From NCBI GenBank assembly GCA_024401915.1, contig JAKSKA010000059.1, positions 1 to 8,108 of the forward strand: a stretch of DNA of 8,108 nt, read 5' to 3'. A program made the translations under genes and the position numbers. Under the pieces are notes generated by a model, which saw only the letters and a list, made by a program, of their open reading frames with translations, searched no databases and was not told where the DNA came from. Within the stretch, counting starts at the first letter, position 1. Each line of letters opens with the position of its first letter. Positions 5,036 to 8,108 of this stretch are shown one piece after another. Source of the DNA: Bacteroidales bacterium. GTDB taxonomy: Bacteria > Bacteroidota > Bacteroidia > Bacteroidales > UBA932.

Positions 5036-6382
5036 ATGATTCCTATGAGAAGGTTGTTCAGATATGCATTCATTGCCCTGGCGGCGCTTGTTCTGGCCGG
5101 ATGCGGCAGGGAGACTCCTGATGATGGCCCCCGCTATGCCGGCAAGTATGTCGGGATGTTGGAAAACGCCTATGTCGTCAACAGGAACGATATGAAGTCG
5201 GATCTGATCAACCGCATAGTCACCGGACTCAATCTGAGTGGCGGCGAGGCCCTGATCATCTCCCCGGTGCTGTCCAGCGCTCTGGATGATGTCATTCCCG
5301 AGGATGCCGAGCTCAGGATATCGAAGATCAAGTATCTGACCACGAACCCTGCCGGCGACCTGGTGACGGCTTCCGGCGTTGTCGCCTGTCCGTCCGCAGT
5401 CACCGAGTCCGGCAAGTTCGACCGCATCGTGAGTGTCCAGCACGGTACCTGCGATATAGGAGCGGCTCCCACCGACCTGAAATTCGCTCCGGAATGCGCT
5501 CCCGTTTTCCATCAGGGAGCGGAAGGGATGACGGACGTGGTCATACTCGCGGATTACCTCGGCTACGGCGTCAGCCGCACTCCGAGATTCGAGCATCCCT
5601 ATCTCCACGCGGGCCTCACCGGTACGGCGTCGGCCGATTTCCTGAAGGCGGCGGAGGAGTATCTGGAGAAGCAGAATCTGAAATACAGGGATGAAAAGGA
5701 TAACGGTATCGAGCTCTGCGGCTATTCCCAGGGCGGACAGGGGACACTCGCCACTCTGTTCGAACTGCAGCGCAGGGGCTATACCGACCGCATCACGAGG
5801 GTCAGGGCCGGAGCCGGTCCCGTGGACCTTCTCGGGATGCTGGACAATTTCAAAAGAAACGCCGATGTGGAGTATGCCTTCTGCGGGTATCTCCCTTATC
5901 TCATACGTGGCATAATCTATGGCGACAATCTCGATCTGGATCTCCGCAATATCTACGCACAGGAAGTCTTTGACTCCGGGATGGACAAGAAGTTCAACAG
6001 CAGCGTCCTCAGTACCTGGCATATTCCCCTGGGCAAGGATATCAGGAAGGTCATCCATCCTGATTTCTTCAAGACGGAAGGCGCGAACAAGGACGTGCAG
6101 TCGCTGCTTGCCGCTTTAGAAAGGAATTCCCTTTTCAACTGCGGTGCTCCCGCGAAGCCGGAAATCCTGACGCTGTACCACGAGGTCGAGGACGAGCAAG
6201 TGCCTTATCTCTGCTCCCTGAATGCCAGCAGGCAGTGGGGCTGCGAACTTGTGGACCTGACAATCGTGGACAATGTCCATCTCATCGGTGCAATCGAATT
6301 CTTCATCAGGTATTGCATCAGCGAGACGACTTATGAAAAAGCGAAAGAAAAACTCGAACCTTTGCTAAATTATCTTAAATAA
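5036..6382 (+). CDS. Secreted lipoprotein alpha/beta hydrolase (lipase/esterase-like)
   Basis: This protein of about 448 residues opens with an SPII signal peptide: MRR, a hydrophobic stretch, and the lipobox LAGC with Cys23 (counted from 5036) as the lipidated residue. It should sit on the outer membrane or periplasmic face. The hydrolase core shows VVILADYLGYGVS (about 165-180), the nucleophile elbow GYSQGG with Ser231, a probable acid Asp386 in EVEDEQVPYL, and a probable His415 in DNVHLIG. Serine in a Q-containing elbow plus the DYLGYG segment recalls secretory lipases and related esterases, so ester hydrolysis on a lipid or an acylated glycan is likely; the substrate is unknown. An in-frame ATG at 4979 would add residues that precede the signal peptide and lie upstream of the promoter, so 5036 or 5045 is the true start. 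The peptide gene begins 3 nt after its stop. Confidence 0.85.
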   Translation: MIPMRRLFRYAFIALAALVLAGCGRETPDDGPRYAGKYVGMLENAYVVNRNDMKSDLINRIVTGLNLSGGEALIISPVLSSALDDVIPEDAELRISKIKYLTTNPAGDLVTASGVVACPSAVTESGKFDRIVSVQHGTCDIGAAPTDLKFAPECAPVFHQGAEGMTDVVILADYLGYGVSRTPRFEHPYLHAGLTGTASADFLKAAEEYLEKQNLKYRDEKDNGIELCGYSQGGQGTLATLFELQRRGYTDRITRVRAGAGPVDLLGMLDNFKRNADVEYAFCGYLPYLIRGIIYGDNLDLDLRNIYAQEVFDSGMDKKFNSSVLSTWHIPLGKDIRKVIHPDFFKTEGANKDVQSLLAALERNSLFNCGAPAKPEILTLYHEVEDEQVPYLCSLNASRQWGCELVDLTIVDNVHLIGAIEFFIRYCISETTYEKAKEKLEPLLNYLK

Positions 6383-6385
6383 CCA

Positions 6386-6535
6386 ATGACAGTGAGAAAT
6401 TACTATCGTGCACCAGAGGCGCTGGTGCAGAAAATTGAGGGATCCTCCCTGATTTGCGGCAGCCCGGAAAGCGCCACGCAGGAGAATCTTGGTCCTTTCA
6501 GTGAAACAAGCAACTGGGTCGACGGACTCGAATAA
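6386..6535 (+). CDS. 49-residue peptide of unknown function between two lipoprotein genes
   Basis: ATG 6386 opens a 49-codon frame ending in TAA at 6533-6535. The product starts MTVRNYYRAPEALVQKIEG, continues SSLICGSPES, and ends in NWVDGLE. It has no signal peptide or membrane helix, one cysteine, and an acidic, Ser/Gly-rich second half. The pattern Y-x-x-P-E, a short amphipathic stretch, then (L/I)C-x-S resembles small unannotated peptides I recall being common beside surface-lipoprotein genes in Bacteroidales; that is memory, not a search. It starts 3 nt after the hydrolase stop and ends 5 nt before the next ATG, and without it there would be an unusual 158-bp gap. It may be a structural peptide, a modified or exported peptide, or a translational coupling element. 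No function can be assigned. Confidence 0.6.
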   Translation: MTVRNYYRAPEALVQKIEGSSLICGSPESATQENLGPFSETSNWVDGLE

Positions 6536-6540
6536 GACTT

Positions 6541-8108
6541 ATGCCTATGAAAAAGATTTTCTTTGCCGGCTTCGTTTTCGCCGCACTTGTCTCATATTCT
6601 TGTGCAAAACAGGAAATCGCCTCTCCTGAAGAGGGGAGCGCCAGACTTGAAAAGATGGTCTTCGGGGCCGGTATGGAGACCCTGAAGACGCAGACCGACC
6701 TCAAGTCCTACATCTCGAACTGGTCCGAACGTACGCAATACTGGGCCGAGGGGGATTCGGTGTCCCTGTTCTCGGAGAACGTCAACTATAAGTTCGTGAA
6801 CACCCTGGCGGACGGGACCGAGGCCGAATTTACGGGTGAGGCCGAGCCTTCCGCCTCCTATGTGGCCGTGTATCCTTATCGTGAGGATGCGACGATTTCA
6901 GACGGGAAAGTGAGCGTCGTCCTTCCGGCGGAGCAGACCTCCGACGCCTATGGCACGGACCCTTCAGCGCTGATAAAGGTCGCGTCTTCCCAGAACGGGG
7001 ACCTGGTATTCCGCAACCTGTTCTCTCTCGTGAAGTTCTCCATTACCGAGACGGACGTGACGAGCGTCATCATCGAAGGCAACAACGACGAGGTCATCGC
7101 GGGAACGATTTCGGTCACTCCAGGTCAGACTCCTTCCTGGACGGTTGTCAAAGGGGAGAAGACCATAGTGTTCAACTCTCCTGACGGAGACGCGTTCACG
7201 ACCGGTGACTATGCCGTTGCAGTGCTGCCCCAGACATTCACCAAGGGCCTCCGCCTCATTCTGAAGAAGGACGGCCAGGTGAAATGCTCCGTGAAGAGCA
7301 GTTCCTCCAAAATCGATGCGGAGCGCAGCGCCGGAATCGCGCTGCCGTCATCCATCTTCGTTTCTCCCTCCTACAAGTACTACTATATAATGAACAAGGC
7401 CGACCTTGACGCCTTCTTCAAGGACAGCGGCTCCTGGGCATCCACCGACGTGGCATATCTCGGTGCGGACATCGATTACAACAAGGGGTCGCAGGCCCAT
7501 AACAAGGCCACCTTCTCCGGCACTTTCGACGGCCGTCATCACAGGATATACAATATCCACGGGACAGGTGTGAGTGCCAGGGCCGGTTTCTTCTTTGCCC
7601 TTACGGGAACGATGAAGAACGTCTGTATCGGTTCCAAGGACTATGATTTCTCGAAGGGCTCGGCGGCCGATGCCGGAACTTATGACGGACATTCCTACTA
7701 CAAGATTACCGGATGTGCCGGAACGGGTACGAGCAATTCCTGGTATTATGTCGGCCTGGTGGCTTATGTCAACTCGAAAGGCCGTATGGAGAACGTGGTG
7801 AACTTCTGCGACATCCAGATGCTCCCCACGACATTCAGCACAGCTCCCTATTGCTATCGTGCCGGCGGTATCGCCGGAACGATGAAAGGTTCGACGACCA
7901 TTACCGGCTGCGTCAATTACGGCAGGGTCTACAATAATGACAAGAACGGAGAGAACATAGGTACGGGCAATTTCCATATCGGCGGCATCGTGTCCACGAA
8001 TGACGGCACCGGCGCCGTTCTTACCGACTGCGTCAACCGTGGCGACGTGACCAACTACAACACACGTTATTATTATACCGGCGGCATCATCGGTGCCGTT
8101 GCATACGC
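6541..8108 (+). CDS. Surface lipoprotein, fimbrillin-like N-terminus and GLUG-like repeats, partial
   Basis: The frame is open for 522 codons from ATG 6541 to the window edge with no stop; ATG 6547 (MKKIFF) is the alternative start. An SPII signal peptide ends at SYSC with Cys21, so the protein is lipidated. Residues about 40-270 carry the pattern of Bacteroidales fimbrillin-family N-terminal domains: W-x-E-G-D-S-V-S-L-F, EAEFTGEAEPSASYVAVYPY, VVLPAEQT, and a LVFRNLFSLVKFSI core. After a linker, YYYIMNKADLDAF and ATFSGTFDGRHHRIYNI (about 325-340) lead into GLUG-like repeats starting with GFFF (349), GLVAYV (405), GGIAGT (442), GGIVST (481) and GGIIGA (514). These predict a beta-helix or solenoid exposed at the cell surface, perhaps for adhesion or glycan contact. 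The peptide gene lies 5 nt upstream, so this is the third gene of the operon. Confidence 0.82.
   Translation, partial: MPMKKIFFAGFVFAALVSYSCAKQEIASPEEGSARLEKMVFGAGMETLKTQTDLKSYISNWSERTQYWAEGDSVSLFSENVNYKFVNTLADGTEAEFTGEAEPSASYVAVYPYREDATISDGKVSVVLPAEQTSDAYGTDPSALIKVASSQNGDLVFRNLFSLVKFSITETDVTSVIIEGNNDEVIAGTISVTPGQTPSWTVVKGEKTIVFNSPDGDAFTTGDYAVAVLPQTFTKGLRLILKKDGQVKCSVKSSSSKIDAERSAGIALPSSIFVSPSYKYYYIMNKADLDAFFKDSGSWASTDVAYLGADIDYNKGSQAHNKATFSGTFDGRHHRIYNIHGTGVSARAGFFFALTGTMKNVCIGSKDYDFSKGSAADAGTYDGHSYYKITGCAGTGTSNSWYYVGLVAYVNSKGRMENVVNFCDIQMLPTTFSTAPYCYRAGGIAGTMKGSTTITGCVNYGRVYNNDKNGENIGTGNFHIGGIVSTNDGTGAVLTDCVNRGDVTNYNTRYYYTGGIIGAVAY
7753..8108 (+). repeat. Tandem GLUG-like protein repeats, about 33-39 residues each
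   Basis: Units begin at 7753, 7864, 7981 and 8080 with GLV, GGI, GGI and GGI, spaced 37, 39 and 33 codons. Each complete unit shows G-G/L-I/V followed by a short loop and then a second half such as ITGCVNYGRV or LTDCVNRGDV. The Cys-Val-Asn and Asn-x-Gly-x-Val positions recur in the second and third units. DNA identity between units is low, so this is an old protein repeat, not a recent tandem duplication. The array continues past the window. Confidence 0.65.

Noticed and set aside
4799..6058. Long minus-strand open frame of 419 codons opposite the hydrolase
   Set aside because: The plus strand has a signal peptide, lipobox and catalytic motifs plus a promoter. The antisense product has none and spans two plus-strand genes and an intergenic promoter.
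6361..6385. Separate promoter for the peptide gene in the AT-rich end of the hydrolase gene
   Set aside because: The nearest match (TATCTTAA at 6371-6378) differs from TAnnTTTG at two of the fixed positions and has no properly spaced TTG; co-transcription is simpler.
7348..7977. Minus-strand open frame of 209 codons near the right end
   Set aside because: It is antisense to the GLUG lipoprotein, whose frame is open through the whole region with recognisable repeats.

Overview
The window reads as a chromosomal segment of a Bacteroidota bacterium, most likely a gut- or rumen-type Bacteroidales. The grounds are the TAnnTTTG promoter boxes in the non-coding gaps, the absence of clear Shine-Dalgarno sequences, an RluD gene next to a PASTA protein, and a closing operon that encodes SPII-type surface lipoproteins with fimbrillin-like and GLUG-like sequence. 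By eye, coding DNA is moderately GC-rich and the short intergenic gaps are AT-rich. No tRNA, rRNA, CRISPR array, insertion sequence or integrase was seen.

Layout. At the left edge lies the 5' part of a small minus-strand gene (1-164), a putative ribbon-helix-helix protein. It is divergent from a tight plus-strand cluster: a LysE-type exporter (207-821), a PASTA-domain membrane protein split by an in-frame amber codon (823-1626), an RluD-like pseudouridine synthase (1629-2696), uracil-DNA glycosylase (2699-3367) and a HAD hydrolase (3364-3996). Gaps in this cluster are 1-2 nt or overlaps, so it is probably one transcription unit of housekeeping character. It runs head-on, with a 4-bp overlap, into a minus-strand rfbC (3993-4541; dTDP-4-dehydrorhamnose 3,5-epimerase).

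A 70-bp divergent promoter region separates rfbC from an acidic coiled-coil orphan (4612-4989). After a well-formed promoter (TTG, 20 nt, TATATTTG) comes a second plus-strand operon. It holds a lipoprotein alpha/beta hydrolase (5036-6382), a 49-residue peptide gene (6386-6535), and the start of a large lipoprotein with an N-terminal fimbrillin-like region and GLUG-like repeats (6541 to past the right edge). The 3-nt and 5-nt spacings suggest co-expression at the cell envelope.

Most notable points: the amber codon at 1087-1089 inside the first PASTA domain, with the frame continuing intact for 178 more codons; the tiny peptide gene between two envelope lipoprotein genes; and several promoters whose -7 box lies only 4-10 nt from the start codon, predicting leaderless or nearly leaderless mRNAs. 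The best candidate for an undescribed system is the hydrolase, peptide and GLUG-lipoprotein operon. Its function cannot be settled from sequence alone.
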